A stretch of DNA of 64,000 bases, from contig SZXX01000030.1 in NCBI GenBank assembly GCA_005843825.1, forward strand, positions 46,917 to 110,916. The letters run 5' to 3'. Within the stretch, counting starts at the first letter, position 1. The number at the start of each line of letters is the position of its first letter. The notes under the pieces are model-generated. The model saw only the letters and a program-made list of their open reading frames with translations. It did not search any database and was not told the DNA's origin. The stretch comes from Chlorobium sp. (lineage in GTDB: Bacteria; Bacteroidota; Chlorobiia; Chlorobiales; Chlorobiaceae). Below are positions 36,802 through 48,109 of the stretch, in pieces. The position numbers were made by a program, and so were the translations under genes.

Positions 36802-39258
36802 ATGGCCCAAAAAGTGCACAGCAATAATCTACAAACTCCAGTAGGGTTATGTTCTCTTGCCGAAGAGGGCACTAAAAAACATATAGCCACTAGTCGATCC
36901 CGTCTCAGCACTACCTCCTCACCCGAAGAAATGCTCAGGCTTGTTCATGAGCTCGAGGCTCATAAGATCAAGCTTGAAATGCAGGAGCAAGAACTGGCCC
37001 GGACCAGGCATGAGCTGGAGGATAGTATCAACATGTACGCTGAACTTTATGACTTTGCGCCAGTAGGGTATTTGACTTTGGGCCGTGATAGTAAGATTCA
37101 GCAGGCAAACCTGACTGCAGCCAAGCTGCTTGGAGTTGATCGCTCCCGTTTACTTGGGGTGAAATTCACACAATTTGTTGTTCCCGATGACTATCGGGTA
37201 ATTGATACACTGCTCGAAACAGTACTCACAAGGAGATCACCTGCTATCTGCGAGGTCAAGCTTTTGGCCGGCGTTTCTCAGGGATCCCGGATTCACCCGG
37301 GTCACTTTAGCCGTAAGATTCGTATTGAAGCTGGAGTAAGTGATACATCTCATGAATGCAGGATAATTTTCTCGGATATTACCGCTCTTAAGGTTGCTGA
37401 AGAAGGTTTACTCAAGAGTGAGCGTAACTTTCTTTCCCTTACGGAACAAATGGCAGATGAGGTATTTGTCATCAACTCTGGCGGGACATTAAGCTATGTT
37501 TCACCAGTTGTTGAACAGCTTTTCGGCTATCTGCCACCTGAGGTCATCGGCCACTCCTTTACCGACTACATGCAGGAAGAAGATAGAAATTGCGCCTTAA
37601 AGGTATTCAACAACACTCTGCAGCATAAAACAACGAATCAGACGTTCGAAGTCAGGTTAAAGAGAAAAGACGGTTCGCTCTTTGACGGAGAAATTCGTAT
37701 GCAATATTATCAGGATCAGAAGATCTCCGGAGTGATCGGCTTGATCCGTGATGTCACTGATCGCAATCAGGCCGAAAAGGCGTTGAAAGAAAGTGAGAGG
37801 ATGTTCAGAAAACTCTTCGAAAATCACTCGGCTGTCATGTTTGTCATTGACCCCTATACCGCCGACGTCCTTGATGCTAATCAGGCCGCTGCTGATTTTT
37901 ATGGCTGGTCAGTTGAAGAACTCAAGCAGATGAACTTCCAGCAGGTCGCTGACGTTCCGATGCAAGTGTTAAACAGCCACTTTAAAAAAATAATAGCTTC
38001 AGAGCAAAAGCGCTTTGTCCTGGGTCATAAAAAGAAAGACGGCTCTTTATGTGACGTGGAGGTGTTCAGCAACCTGATTGAGATTGAGGAGAAACAGATT
38101 CTCTATTCTATTATTCATGATATCACAGAGAATAAGCGGGCTGCAGAAGAGAGCGACCGCTTGAAGTCAGCGTTTATCTGCAATATCAGCCATGAGATAC
38201 GCACTCCCATGAACGGTATTATGGGTTTTTCAGAACTGCTCAAAAACCCTCATCTCACAGGGGAGGAACAGACTCAGTATCTTGGCATTATTCAACAGAG
38301 CGGCGAGCGCATGCTGACTCTGATTGATGACCTCATGGATATCTCAAAAATTGATGCCAAAGAGGTTAAACTGCAGATAACCGAAACTCCTCTCAATCAG
38401 CTCTTGCGTGATCTTTTAGCGTTATTCAAGCAGGAGAGCGATAAAAAAGGATTACGTTTATCCCTGACTATAGCCCTTTCCGACGAGCAGAGTATCATCG
38501 ACACAGATAGTCTCAAGCTCAAGCAGGTTTTGACCAACCTGATCCAGAATGCGATGAAATTCACCTCCAAGGGCGGGATTGATTTTGGTTATACCGTGGA
38601 ATCCAATCTACTCGAATTTTATGTCATCGATTCCGGAATAGGTATTCCCGCCGGCAAAAAAGAGAAGATGTTTGAGCGCTTTCACCAGGCAGACAACTCT
38701 CTCACCCGCAATCATGAAGGATCAGGTTTGGGATTGAGTATTTCCAAGGCATTCGTTGAGATGATGGGTGGTACTATCAAGGTCGAATCGGTCGAGGGCG
38801 CAGGAAGTAATTTTTCTTTTACGATGCCTTATCACCCTGTCCGCAAGCATGAAATTGTTGAGCATACCGCTGTGGATACAGCTTTGGCCAAACCGGCTCT
38901 CTGCATTCTCATAGCTGAAGATGATGCAACAAGCACCCTGCTGCTTCAAAGTATTTTGAAAGGCCAGAATATAACCATTCTATTTGCCGAAAACGGCTGG
39001 GAGGCAGTTGAGCTCGTTCAGCACCACCCTGAAATCAACCTGGTGCTTATGGATATTAAAATGCCGGTCATGAATGGGTATGAGGCAACCCGACTCATCA
39101 AACAGCATCGTCCTCTCCTGCCAGTTATAGCCCAGTCAGCTTTTACAGCCATAGAAGAAAAGCAAAAAGCTAAAGAGGCCGGGTGCGATTCCTTTCTTAC
39201 CAAGCCCATTAACAGCAGTGATCTGCTCGAACACTTGCAGGCTCTGCTGAGCTGGTAA
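36802..39258 (+). CDS. Hybrid sensor histidine kinase (PAS-PAS-PAS-HisKA-HATPase-REC)
   Basis: An 818-residue soluble kinase. A short N-terminal coiled coil (LRLVHELEAHKIKLEMQEQEL) precedes three PAS domains at roughly 75-195 (YDFAPVGYLTLG), 200-320 (NSGGTLSYVSPVVEQLFGY) and 325-445. HisKA has FICNISHEIRTPMNG with phospho-His near residue 463. HATPase_c has N-box NLIQNAMKFT, DSGIGIP and GSGLGLSISKAF. The receiver (698-815) has IAEDDA, VLMDIKMPVMNG and TKPINSS. All catalytic residues are kept. There is no transmembrane region, so it senses a cytoplasmic signal. The next kinase starts 220 nt downstream in the same direction and is a paralog, most similar from HisKA to REC. Confidence 0.93.
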   Translation: MAQKVHSNNLQTPVGLCSLAEEGTKKHIATSRSRLSTTSSPEEMLRLVHELEAHKIKLEMQEQELARTRHELEDSINMYAELYDFAPVGYLTLGRDSKIQQANLTAAKLLGVDRSRLLGVKFTQFVVPDDYRVIDTLLETVLTRRSPAICEVKLLAGVSQGSRIHPGHFSRKIRIEAGVSDTSHECRIIFSDITALKVAEEGLLKSERNFLSLTEQMADEVFVINSGGTLSYVSPVVEQLFGYLPPEVIGHSFTDYMQEEDRNCALKVFNNTLQHKTTNQTFEVRLKRKDGSLFDGEIRMQYYQDQKISGVIGLIRDVTDRNQAEKALKESERMFRKLFENHSAVMFVIDPYTADVLDANQAAADFYGWSVEELKQMNFQQVADVPMQVLNSHFKKIIASEQKRFVLGHKKKDGSLCDVEVFSNLIEIEEKQILYSIIHDITENKRAAEESDRLKSAFICNISHEIRTPMNGIMGFSELLKNPHLTGEEQTQYLGIIQQSGERMLTLIDDLMDISKIDAKEVKLQITETPLNQLLRDLLALFKQESDKKGLRLSLTIALSDEQSIIDTDSLKLKQVLTNLIQNAMKFTSKGGIDFGYTVESNLLEFYVIDSGIGIPAGKKEKMFERFHQADNSLTRNHEGSGLGLSISKAFVEMMGGTIKVESVEGAGSNFSFTMPYHPVRKHEIVEHTAVDTALAKPALCILIAEDDATSTLLLQSILKGQNITILFAENGWEAVELVQHHPEINLVLMDIKMPVMNGYEATRLIKQHRPLLPVIAQSAFTAIEEKQKAKEAGCDSFLTKPINSSDLLEHLQALLSW

Positions 39259-39480
39259 GCCGCAGTGTTCAAATGCATAATGACAGCGTCTTAATCAGGC
39301 TTACAGAAGAGAAACGGTTTATTGCACATCTTATCGTTTTCGATACGATTGCGAAATTTATTGGTCAACAATTTCTTGTGTTAACAAAAAATAAATTAAT
39401 AAATTACTGAAAGGGGTGTTTATAATTCCCTCCTTCCTTCAAGAAAGGAGTCAATTAGATTCTTTCATCTCTCTATTATT

Positions 39481-41016
39481 TTGAATTTCGACCCTCCACC
39501 CCCAATGGATCAGCTTACAAAATCAAGTGCTTATTTAGATCAAGTTCCCGCTATTATCATTGTTACCGATTCTTTTGGTGATATAGAATATGTGAGCCCT
39601 CTTTTTACTGAGCATACTGGATATTCTAATGATGAAGTGACCGGCAAAAATCCTCGTTTTCTCCAGTCAGGACTTATGCCTAAAGCTGTGTATGAAAATC
39701 TCTGGCAAACAATTCTTTCGGGCAGGGTGTGGCGTGGAGAGTTGCAGAACAAAAAGAAAACCGGTGAACTCTTTTGGGAGAAAGCAGTTATTTCAGGCAT
39801 TCAGAATGATGGTGTGATTACCAATTTTTTGGCGATAAAAGAGGACATCACAGCTGAAAAGCAACTCAGGGATGAGCTGATTGCCTCTAAAAGTCTTGCA
39901 GAAGAGAGAGACCGATTGAAATCCAGGTTTCTCCACAATATCAGCCATGAGATCCGCACCCCGATGAATGGTATTCTCGGTTTTGCACATCTCCTGAAAA
40001 ACCCTCATTTATCAAAAGAGGATATGTTTTTATATACTGATATTATACGTATGAGCGGGGAGCGTTTATTGAATCTCGTAGACAATTATACTCTTATTTC
40101 CTCTATTGAAGCCGATGAGATGAAGGTGCAGATAACCCCAACATCGATTAATGAACTGTTGCGTGATCTCTATGCAACATTCAATCCTGAAATGATCAAT
40201 AAAGGATTGCTTTTTAATTATAGCATCTCTCTCTCTGAAGACGAAAGCGTCATTGAAACCGATGGTGGCAAGCTCTCCCGGATATTGACCAACCTGATCC
40301 AGAATGCACTTAAATTCACCAGTAACGGGAAGGTTGACTTCGGCTATACCAGAAAAGCAGATTTTCTGGAGTTTTATGTCAGCGATTCCGGAATAGGTAT
40401 TCCTGAGGACCAAACAGAAAATATTTTCAAACCCTTTTACAGTATTGACAGCATCTTGTCCAGTGGCGACGACGGGGGGGGGCTGGGGTTGGCCATTACC
40501 AAGGGATTTGTTGAAATTCTTGGAGGTTCAATACGGGTCAATTCAGTTGAGGGAGCCGGGAGTAACTTTGTATTCAGCATACCTTACTGCCCGGTAAATA
40601 CGATATCTCATCTGCTTTTGACGACCAAAACGGATGAATTTTTTCCACGTTCACCTCTCTGCATTCTTTTAGTCGAAGATGATTCAACCAGCACACTTCT
40701 GCTCGAACAGATGCTTAAAGGCGAGAATATTACTTTCCTTTATGCCAAAAACGGCTTTGAAGCAGTTGAACTCGTCGAGCATCATCCTGAGATCAGTCTG
40801 GTGCTGATGGATATTAAAATGCCGATCATGAATGGGTATGATGCAACCAGGCGCATCAAAGAGCAACGGCCTCAGTTGCCAGTTATAGCCCAGACTGCAT
40901 TTACTGCCAAGGAGGAAAGGGAAAGAGCCATTCAAGCCGGGTGTAACGGCTTTATCACCAAGCCAATCAAGAAAAGCGAACTGCTCGAACTTATGAAGGA
41001 ACTGATTCTCAATTAA
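39481..41016 (+). CDS. Hybrid sensor histidine kinase (PAS-HisKA-HATPase-REC)
   Basis: A 511-residue paralog of the upstream kinase with one PAS (about 10-130; DIEYVSPLFTEHTGYSNDEV). HisKA has FLHNISHEIRTPMNG (His near 155), and HATPase_c has NLIQNALKFT and DSGIGIP. The G2 box is GGGLGLAITKG, and the receiver has VEDDS, VLMDIKMPIMNG and TKPIKKS. The track uses a TTG at 39481; ATG 39505 is equally possible and neither has a good ribosome site. The imperfect inverted repeat CTCCTTCCTT/AAGAAAGGAG at 39430-39450 lies upstream. A run of nine G residues (40474-40482) encodes the glycines of the ATP-lid box and is prone to slippage. No dedicated response regulator lies nearby. Confidence 0.92.
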   Translation: MNFDPPPPMDQLTKSSAYLDQVPAIIIVTDSFGDIEYVSPLFTEHTGYSNDEVTGKNPRFLQSGLMPKAVYENLWQTILSGRVWRGELQNKKKTGELFWEKAVISGIQNDGVITNFLAIKEDITAEKQLRDELIASKSLAEERDRLKSRFLHNISHEIRTPMNGILGFAHLLKNPHLSKEDMFLYTDIIRMSGERLLNLVDNYTLISSIEADEMKVQITPTSINELLRDLYATFNPEMINKGLLFNYSISLSEDESVIETDGGKLSRILTNLIQNALKFTSNGKVDFGYTRKADFLEFYVSDSGIGIPEDQTENIFKPFYSIDSILSSGDDGGGLGLAITKGFVEILGGSIRVNSVEGAGSNFVFSIPYCPVNTISHLLLTTKTDEFFPRSPLCILLVEDDSTSTLLLEQMLKGENITFLYAKNGFEAVELVEHHPEISLVLMDIKMPIMNGYDATRRIKEQRPQLPVIAQTAFTAKEERERAIQAGCNGFITKPIKKSELLELMKELILN

Positions 41017-41086
41017 ACAGTGAATCTTTCCTTGGAGGGGTGCAATCTCTCATTGCTTCAGCAGTCACTTATGATGAATTGGAAAA

Positions 41087-41278
41087 TCAATTGCCAGCGT
41101 GTTCATGCCCTTGATTCTGCCCTTGTGCCTGGCTTTGTCCATGATCCTGGTGTTGCTGCCGGGCACCCATAATCTCATACCTGTCGCTTTCATGTCTTCT
41201 TCTATCGGGTCTGCCGCTTTCATCCCAGGCGCAGCCTGCGAATAAGAAAATCATTGCGTAGATAATCATCTTTTTCAT
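41087..41278 (-). CDS. Small Gln/His-rich lipoprotein
   Basis: A 63-residue product with a lipoprotein signal (MKKMIIYAMIFLFAGC, lipobox FAGC). A charged, then Gln/Gly/His-rich tail follows (GARQQHQDHGQSQAQGQNQ and HEHAGN). AAAGGAG lies six bases before the ATG at 41278, so this start is preferred over the track start at 41320. The His residues could bind metal, but the family is not known to me. It is convergent with the upstream kinase gene and lies 246 nt from the divergent Cache gene; that gap includes a perfect 18-bp AT palindrome at 41364-41381. Confidence 0.7.
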   Translation of the reverse strand: MKKMIIYAMIFLFAGCAWDESGRPDRRRHESDRYEIMGARQQHQDHGQSQAQGQNQGHEHAGN

Positions 41279-41524
41279 TCGCATCTCCTTTAAAGCGTTC
41301 TCGATAACAAAACCATGCAAGGCATAAGGCCTCGATGGATTAATAGCGATGGATTCTATCTGAATAAATATATATATTTATCCTGCTTAATATGAGCACT
41401 CATCTCGATCAAGATATATTGAGAGTCCATCTCTCTAACACCTGCCTCTTAGCCCGCAATGGGATACATTGGTGCAGTGATACTTGTTCAGTGTACAATT
41501 GAATAATTTAAACGGAGATTGGGC

Positions 41525-42298
41525 ATGACAAAGTTTATTACTCTTGTTGTGTCAGTAATCCTTGTTACTTTTTCTTTTACAGGGCTGGCTGACGCAAAAT
41601 CCACTCACCTCAGATTAGATCCCCAGGTCGCTTTAGGCGCTTACAAGGGGTTGGTTGAAGATCATTTAGCTGGTGTTTTACGCACTACAACTATGATTGC
41701 ACTGACTTCAGAAGCCAAGTCGGCTAAGTGGGAAAGAATCAAACCCCTGCTTGATCGTTTCAGTAAAGATCTTCCTACCGGGCCATCAGTATGGTTTGCG
41801 CTCCCTGATGGCACTTATTACTCAGTCGAATCTGGAGGATTAACCGAACAGAATCTGACGAGTCGTCCATACTTCACAAGACTTCTCGAAGGTCAGGACA
41901 TTTTAGGCGACCTGGTGATCAGCCGCTCAACCGGCCAACGCTTTGTGGTTGTCGGCAGTCCAGTGATTGAGAATGGAAAAGTTGTAGCCGTGATTGGCGT
42001 ATCAGTAAAAGTTCATTTATTGTCAGCTCTTATTGAATCGAAAATGAAGTTGCCGGAAAAATCATATTTCTATGCCCTTGATTCAGATACTAAAATTATT
42101 CTGCACAGATATATAGAGCGTGTTTTTAAAATGGTGGAAAATGTCGGGGATGAAAAGCTTGCTGAAGGGTTTAAAGCCAGTATGAAACAGGATGAGGGCA
42201 TTTTCAACTATTCCCTTCATGGCAAGAAGATGAGTTCAGTTTTCCAGAAGTCAAAGACGCTGGGATGGTATTTTTTCATAGCCCAGGAAGGGAAGTGA
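41525..42298 (+). CDS. Secreted Cache (PDC)-domain protein without signalling domain
   Basis: A signal peptide is visible (MTKFITLVVSVILVTFSFTGLADA). The 230 or so residues that follow form a single dCache-like sensor. Motifs are SVWFALPDGTYYSVESGG, NLTSRPYFTRLLEGQDILGDLVISRSTGQRFVVVGSPVI, VVAVIGVSVKVHLLSALI, and a membrane-distal half ending GWYFFIAQEGK. This unit normally sits in the periplasmic part of chemoreceptors and kinases, but here the protein stops with no transmembrane helix or output domain. It may bind a small ligand and present it to another membrane sensor. The start at ATG 41525 has GGAG seven bases upstream; the track used TTG 41519. The nearby kinases are cytoplasmic, so direct partnership is uncertain. 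Confidence 0.85.
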   Translation: MTKFITLVVSVILVTFSFTGLADAKSTHLRLDPQVALGAYKGLVEDHLAGVLRTTTMIALTSEAKSAKWERIKPLLDRFSKDLPTGPSVWFALPDGTYYSVESGGLTEQNLTSRPYFTRLLEGQDILGDLVISRSTGQRFVVVGSPVIENGKVVAVIGVSVKVHLLSALIESKMKLPEKSYFYALDSDTKIILHRYIERVFKMVENVGDEKLAEGFKASMKQDEGIFNYSLHGKKMSSVFQKSKTLGWYFFIAQEGK

Positions 42299-42321
42299 TT
42301 GTACCATATTATCCTGTGAAA

Positions 42322-44526
<2,205 letters not shown>

Positions 44527-44797
44527 CTACGGTTCTTTAAAATGGTGATAGAACCACTCTTTCAACTGGATTTATTGTAAAGTGGTATGATTAGATTAAT
44601 ATATAATAAATATGTTTTATCGGTATCTAATTCGCTATAATGTGTTTATTTTTTATATATAGAGGGTTGGAGTAAGGAGTGATTATTATCTTCTGTTTCC
44701 TTTTTTTATACGCGAACAGTTGAGGAATTTCATTGCCTTCAGGTTTGATGGTTTAAACGAAATGCAAATAGTATGCTTATCAGATAAAGAGGAATGC

Positions 44798-46339
44798 ATG
44801 TCAGAGAAGAAAAGGTTGAATAAAAACTCAAGCAAGGCAAAGATCGGAGAAGCTAAGGATGCGCTTCATCGTTTCCTGTGTACCCATATGAGGCACGGTT
44901 ACGCTTACTACAGGATGATTGCCGATGAAGAGAATCAGGTTGATTTTGTATATGAAGATGTGAACGAAAGTTATGAAAAGCTGACAGGTTTGAACAATGT
45001 TATAGGCAAGAGAATTACGGAAACGCGACCAGGCCTGGCCAAGTCAACTCCAATTATTTTTGAGAAATACGCAAGGGTCGCTAAAACAGGGATTCCTGAT
45101 GCTTTTGAAATTTTCATCAAAAATGAGAACCATTGGTATGATGTGTCCCTCTACAGCCCTAAAAAAGGCTATGTCCTATCAATGCTTGATGATATCACTG
45201 AACGGAAACTGGCTGAGAATAAACTTCAAAAATTGAGTGTTGCTGTTGAGCAAAGTCCAGCTATTGTTGTCATTACAGATACTCAGGGCAATATCGAATA
45301 CATTAACCCGACGTTTACTAAGGTTACAGGATATTCTGCTGAAGAGGCAAGAGGTCAAAACCTCCGTATCCTGAAGTCAGGCCAGATGCCTCAATCAGTC
45401 TATGAAGAGCTTTGGAAGAAGATTCTTTCAGGCGATATCTGGAATGGAGAGTTGCACAACAAGAAGAAAAACGGTGAACTTTACTGGGAACAGGGGGAAA
45501 TATCGGCCATACGGAATAAAGAGAACGTGATAACCAATTTTCTGGGCGTAAAGGTTGATATCACCGAACAGAAAAGAACATTGCAGGAGCTGATTGATGC
45601 TAAACAAAAAGCTTTGGAGCGTGACCTTATAAAAGCAGCGCATCTTGCCTCCATCACCCATGAGCTGCGAACCCCTATGACCGGAATTCTAGGGTTTTCA
45701 GAACTGTTAAATGACCCTGATGTGTCGCAGGAGGAATCGGCTGAGTATATTGATATCATTCATCAAAACAGCCTGCGCCTCCTGACGCTCATTAATGAAC
45801 TCATTGATATTGCATGCATTGAAGCCGGAGATAGCAAAGTGGAGCTTGTTGACACTTGCGTCAACAAGCTGCTGCAGGATATTGCCGCCTTTTTCAAACT
45901 TGCAATCAACAAAAAAGGGTTGAGTTTGACGTGTACACAAGGGCTTCAAGACAGCGAAAGTATCATCAATACCGACAGAGCAAAACTCACACAGATATTC
46001 ACCAACCTTATCAGTAATGCTCTTAAATTCACTCTTACAGGTGGGATTGAAATTGGTTATACGAGAGTCAATGACATGCTTGAGTTTTATGTCAAGGATT
46101 CAGGGATCGGTATTCAGCATGCCATGCATGAAAAGATTTTTGATCGATTCGTTCAGGTGAATAATCCCTTAACAAGGGAAATTGAAGGTGCCGGACTCGG
46201 GTTGAGCATTTCCAAAGCATATGTTGCAATGCTTGGCGGAACCATCATGGTCGATTCCGTTGAGGGCAAGGGCAGTTCTTTCTTTTTCACCATACCCAAT
46301 AACCATTCTCTCTGCCGAAAACGGATGGGAAGCCGTTGA
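44798..46339 (+). CDS. PAS-PAS sensor histidine kinase that has lost its receiver
   Basis: About 513 residues from the ATG at 44798, chosen because AGAGG lies five bases upstream; the track used a TTG at 44720. PAS 1 (YAYYRMIADEENQVDFVYED... to DDITERK) and PAS 2 (NIEYINPTFTKVTGYSAEEA) precede HisKA HLASITHELRTPMTG. HATPase_c has NLISNALKFT, DSGIGIQ and GAGLGLSISKAY. After FFFTIPN the frame enters degenerate receiver DNA and ends in HSLCRKRMGSR. The kinase core keeps its phospho-His and ATP-binding boxes, so it could still autophosphorylate, but it cannot pass phosphate to its own receiver. It is a paralog of the three other kinases. Confidence 0.85.
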   Translation: MSEKKRLNKNSSKAKIGEAKDALHRFLCTHMRHGYAYYRMIADEENQVDFVYEDVNESYEKLTGLNNVIGKRITETRPGLAKSTPIIFEKYARVAKTGIPDAFEIFIKNENHWYDVSLYSPKKGYVLSMLDDITERKLAENKLQKLSVAVEQSPAIVVITDTQGNIEYINPTFTKVTGYSAEEARGQNLRILKSGQMPQSVYEELWKKILSGDIWNGELHNKKKNGELYWEQGEISAIRNKENVITNFLGVKVDITEQKRTLQELIDAKQKALERDLIKAAHLASITHELRTPMTGILGFSELLNDPDVSQEESAEYIDIIHQNSLRLLTLINELIDIACIEAGDSKVELVDTCVNKLLQDIAAFFKLAINKKGLSLTCTQGLQDSESIINTDRAKLTQIFTNLISNALKFTLTGGIEIGYTRVNDMLEFYVKDSGIGIQHAMHEKIFDRFVQVNNPLTREIEGAGLGLSISKAYVAMLGGTIMVDSVEGKGSSFFFTIPNNHSLCRKRMGSR

Positions 46340-46510
46340 GTTTGTTCAGCATCACTCTGAGATCAATATCTGGTACTTATGGACATCAAGATGCCGGTCA
46401 TGAAGGGTTTTGAGGCCACCGGGCTTATCAAAGAGCAGCGTCCCGACCTGACGATTATCGCCATTTTGTGCATTTTTAATTGATGAGTGAACTGCTCCAC
46501 CTGAAACCGT
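46299..46510 (+). pseudogene. Collapsed receiver-domain remnant of the preceding kinase
   Basis: Read across frames, the DNA gives ITILSAENGWEAVEFVQHHSEIN, then after a 2-nt insertion VLMDIKMPVMKGFEATGLIKEQRP, then TIIAI, and finally MSELLHLKP. These are colinear with NITILFAENGWEAVELV...VLMDIKMPVMNGYEAT and SELLE of the paralogous kinases. Missing are about 35-40 residues between the kinase end and ITIL, including the acidic EDD cluster, and the segment containing the TKP lysine. At least one frameshift is also present. The domain cannot fold as a receiver. Confidence 0.85.
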
Positions 46511-46598
46511 ATTTTTATTACTCCGGGGGCGGCGATTGTTCGCTCAAGAAAAAATCCTTCTTTGAAGTGGCAAGGGAATAGAGTAGTTCTCCTTTTGA

Positions 46599-48038
46599 TT
46601 ACGGGACGGTATTCATACCGTGTTGTTCACCTTTTTTTCTGTAGGTAGCCCTGTCGATTTTTTGTGATCCGGGCAGCATAGACCACTCACTTATGCGATA
46701 ATAATAAACAGGTGTCTTAAGCTTGCCAAGAGTGGTATGCAAGGTCTGAATGATTGAGTCGTCATCGGGGTTATTCTCTTCAAAGGTCTGGATAAATGCA
46801 GCCGGTCGCTGGCCATACTCCTGATCGGAAACCGGCACAACAAGTGCTTCACGGATACCATCAATCATCATCAGAGCTTTCTCTATCTCTTCAGGGTGTA
46901 TGTTTTCGCCTCCTGAGATAAACATATTATCCCTTCGGCCAAGCACCGTAACGGTGCCATCATCATCTATATAACCTATATCGGCGGTATGGAACCATCC
47001 TTCAGTGTCAGTTTGAGGCTGAAGGATTCCCTCCGAGAGGTAGCCCTGAAAAAGGCATGGCCCTTTTACAAGAAGTTCGCCATTTTCTGCAGTTTTGATC
47101 TCCCTGTAGGGCAGGAGTTTTCCGCTGTTTTGCGTCCAGTTGCTGATTGGAGATGAAGATGTAGTGATCTGGGTGCTCATCTCTGTTGAGCCGTAGCTAA
47201 GGTAAAGAGGAATGTTGTGGCGGATGGCATCGTCAATCAGGGATTTCGGAGCGGGACTTCCGCCGAGGAGAACTGCTTTCAGGTGCCGCAGCCCCTCTGT
47301 GCTCTTTGAGTCGGAAAGCAGCCGATAAAGCTGTGTAGGTACTACAGAAAGGTGCGTCACAGCGAACTTCTGCATGGAGAGCGAGATAGTGTCATCTGCA
47401 TGCCCGATTGCAACAGCACCGCCTGAGATGAGTGACCTCAAGAGTATTGCATACCCTCCGATATGGTAGAGGGGGAGCGAAAGAAGCCAGCTATCACCAG
47501 GGCCGAAAGGGATGTTTTCATTGGAACCAAGTGCACTGTACCAGTGATTTGCAATACTGTGAACAGCGGCTTTTGCCACTCCGGTGCTTGCAGATGTGTG
47601 GATAATGCTTGCCAGCCGGTCCATTGCTTCAGGTAACTCAACATCCAGTTCGATAGAGCAGCCTTCAGCGTTTTCAATAATCGAATGAATCGTTTCGGTT
47701 TTGATACCAGGGAGCGAATCGTGCTGCAGGGTATCAGTCAGTACCAGTTGAGGGCTAAGTTTGTCAAGCGTAGCTTTCAGAAGGTGTAGAGGGAAGCGGT
47801 TATTGAGCGGTGCAGCAATCATTCCTGCTTTCAGTATCCCCGCCAAAAGAGTGGCCATCTCGGGACTGTTTGGCGAAACAAGAGCCACAATATCACCGGT
47901 ACGAAGTCCTTTCTTGTAAAGGAGGTTTGCAATCTTTATCGCCAGGGTATTGTACTTTTCAAAGGAAAGGGTTTTCTCTCTTATTCTCAGGGCCGGTGAG
48001 TTGCCAAAAAGCCTTGCAGCCCGTCCTGGAAGGTCCAT
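46599..48038 (-). CDS. menE: o-Succinylbenzoate-CoA ligase
   Basis: An acyl-CoA synthetase of the ANL superfamily, 479 residues. The AMP-binding signature is ASIIHTSASTGVAKAAVHS (about 137-155), and later motifs include LSYGSTEMST (A5), WFHTADIGYIDDDGTVTVLGRRDNMFISGGENIHPEEIE (A7-A8, hinge) and the catalytic Lys in GSQKIDRATYRKK (A10). Size and overall similarity fit MenE of menaquinone synthesis, which green sulfur bacteria need as photosystem and respiratory quinone. A generic acyl-CoA ligase is the alternative. It lies 72 nt downstream of argG in the same direction, with a hairpin between them. Confidence 0.82.
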   Translation of the reverse strand: MDLPGRAARLFGNSPALRIREKTLSFEKYNTLAIKIANLLYKKGLRTGDIVALVSPNSPEMATLLAGILKAGMIAAPLNNRFPLHLLKATLDKLSPQLVLTDTLQHDSLPGIKTETIHSIIENAEGCSIELDVELPEAMDRLASIIHTSASTGVAKAAVHSIANHWYSALGSNENIPFGPGDSWLLSLPLYHIGGYAILLRSLISGGAVAIGHADDTISLSMQKFAVTHLSVVPTQLYRLLSDSKSTEGLRHLKAVLLGGSPAPKSLIDDAIRHNIPLYLSYGSTEMSTQITTSSSPISNWTQNSGKLLPYREIKTAENGELLVKGPCLFQGYLSEGILQPQTDTEGWFHTADIGYIDDDGTVTVLGRRDNMFISGGENIHPEEIEKALMMIDGIREALVVPVSDQEYGQRPAAFIQTFEENNPDDDSIIQTLHTTLGKLKTPVYYYRISEWSMLPGSQKIDRATYRKKGEQHGMNTVP

Positions 48039-48063
48039 AGTGAGATGGTGTTTTTAGAACAGG

Positions 48064-48090
48064 CGCAGGCCGGAACACCGAACCTGCGCG
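48064..48090 (-). terminator. Hairpin between argG and menE
   Basis: GCGCAGG, 13-nt spacer, CCTGCGC forms a GC-rich stem just after argG. The T tract after it is weak, so it could attenuate rather than end arg operon transcription before menE. Confidence 0.45.
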
Positions 48091-48109
48091 CAGCTCTGAA
48101 TGCGTTATC

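Noticed and set aside
39430-39450. CTCCTTCCTT/AAGAAAGGAG as terminator or start-site hairpin for the third kinase
   Set aside because: The arms leave a loop that is too short for a stable hairpin, and the AAGGAG is not at a usable distance from the proposed starts.
41364-41381. Perfect 18-bp palindrome ATAAATATATATATTTAT
   Set aside because: Simple AT repeat in a promoter-type region; such palindromes arise easily by chance.
44590-44615. Possible PerR/Fur-like AT-rich box upstream of katG
   Set aside because: Compared by eye with the PerR consensus it mismatches at several key positions.
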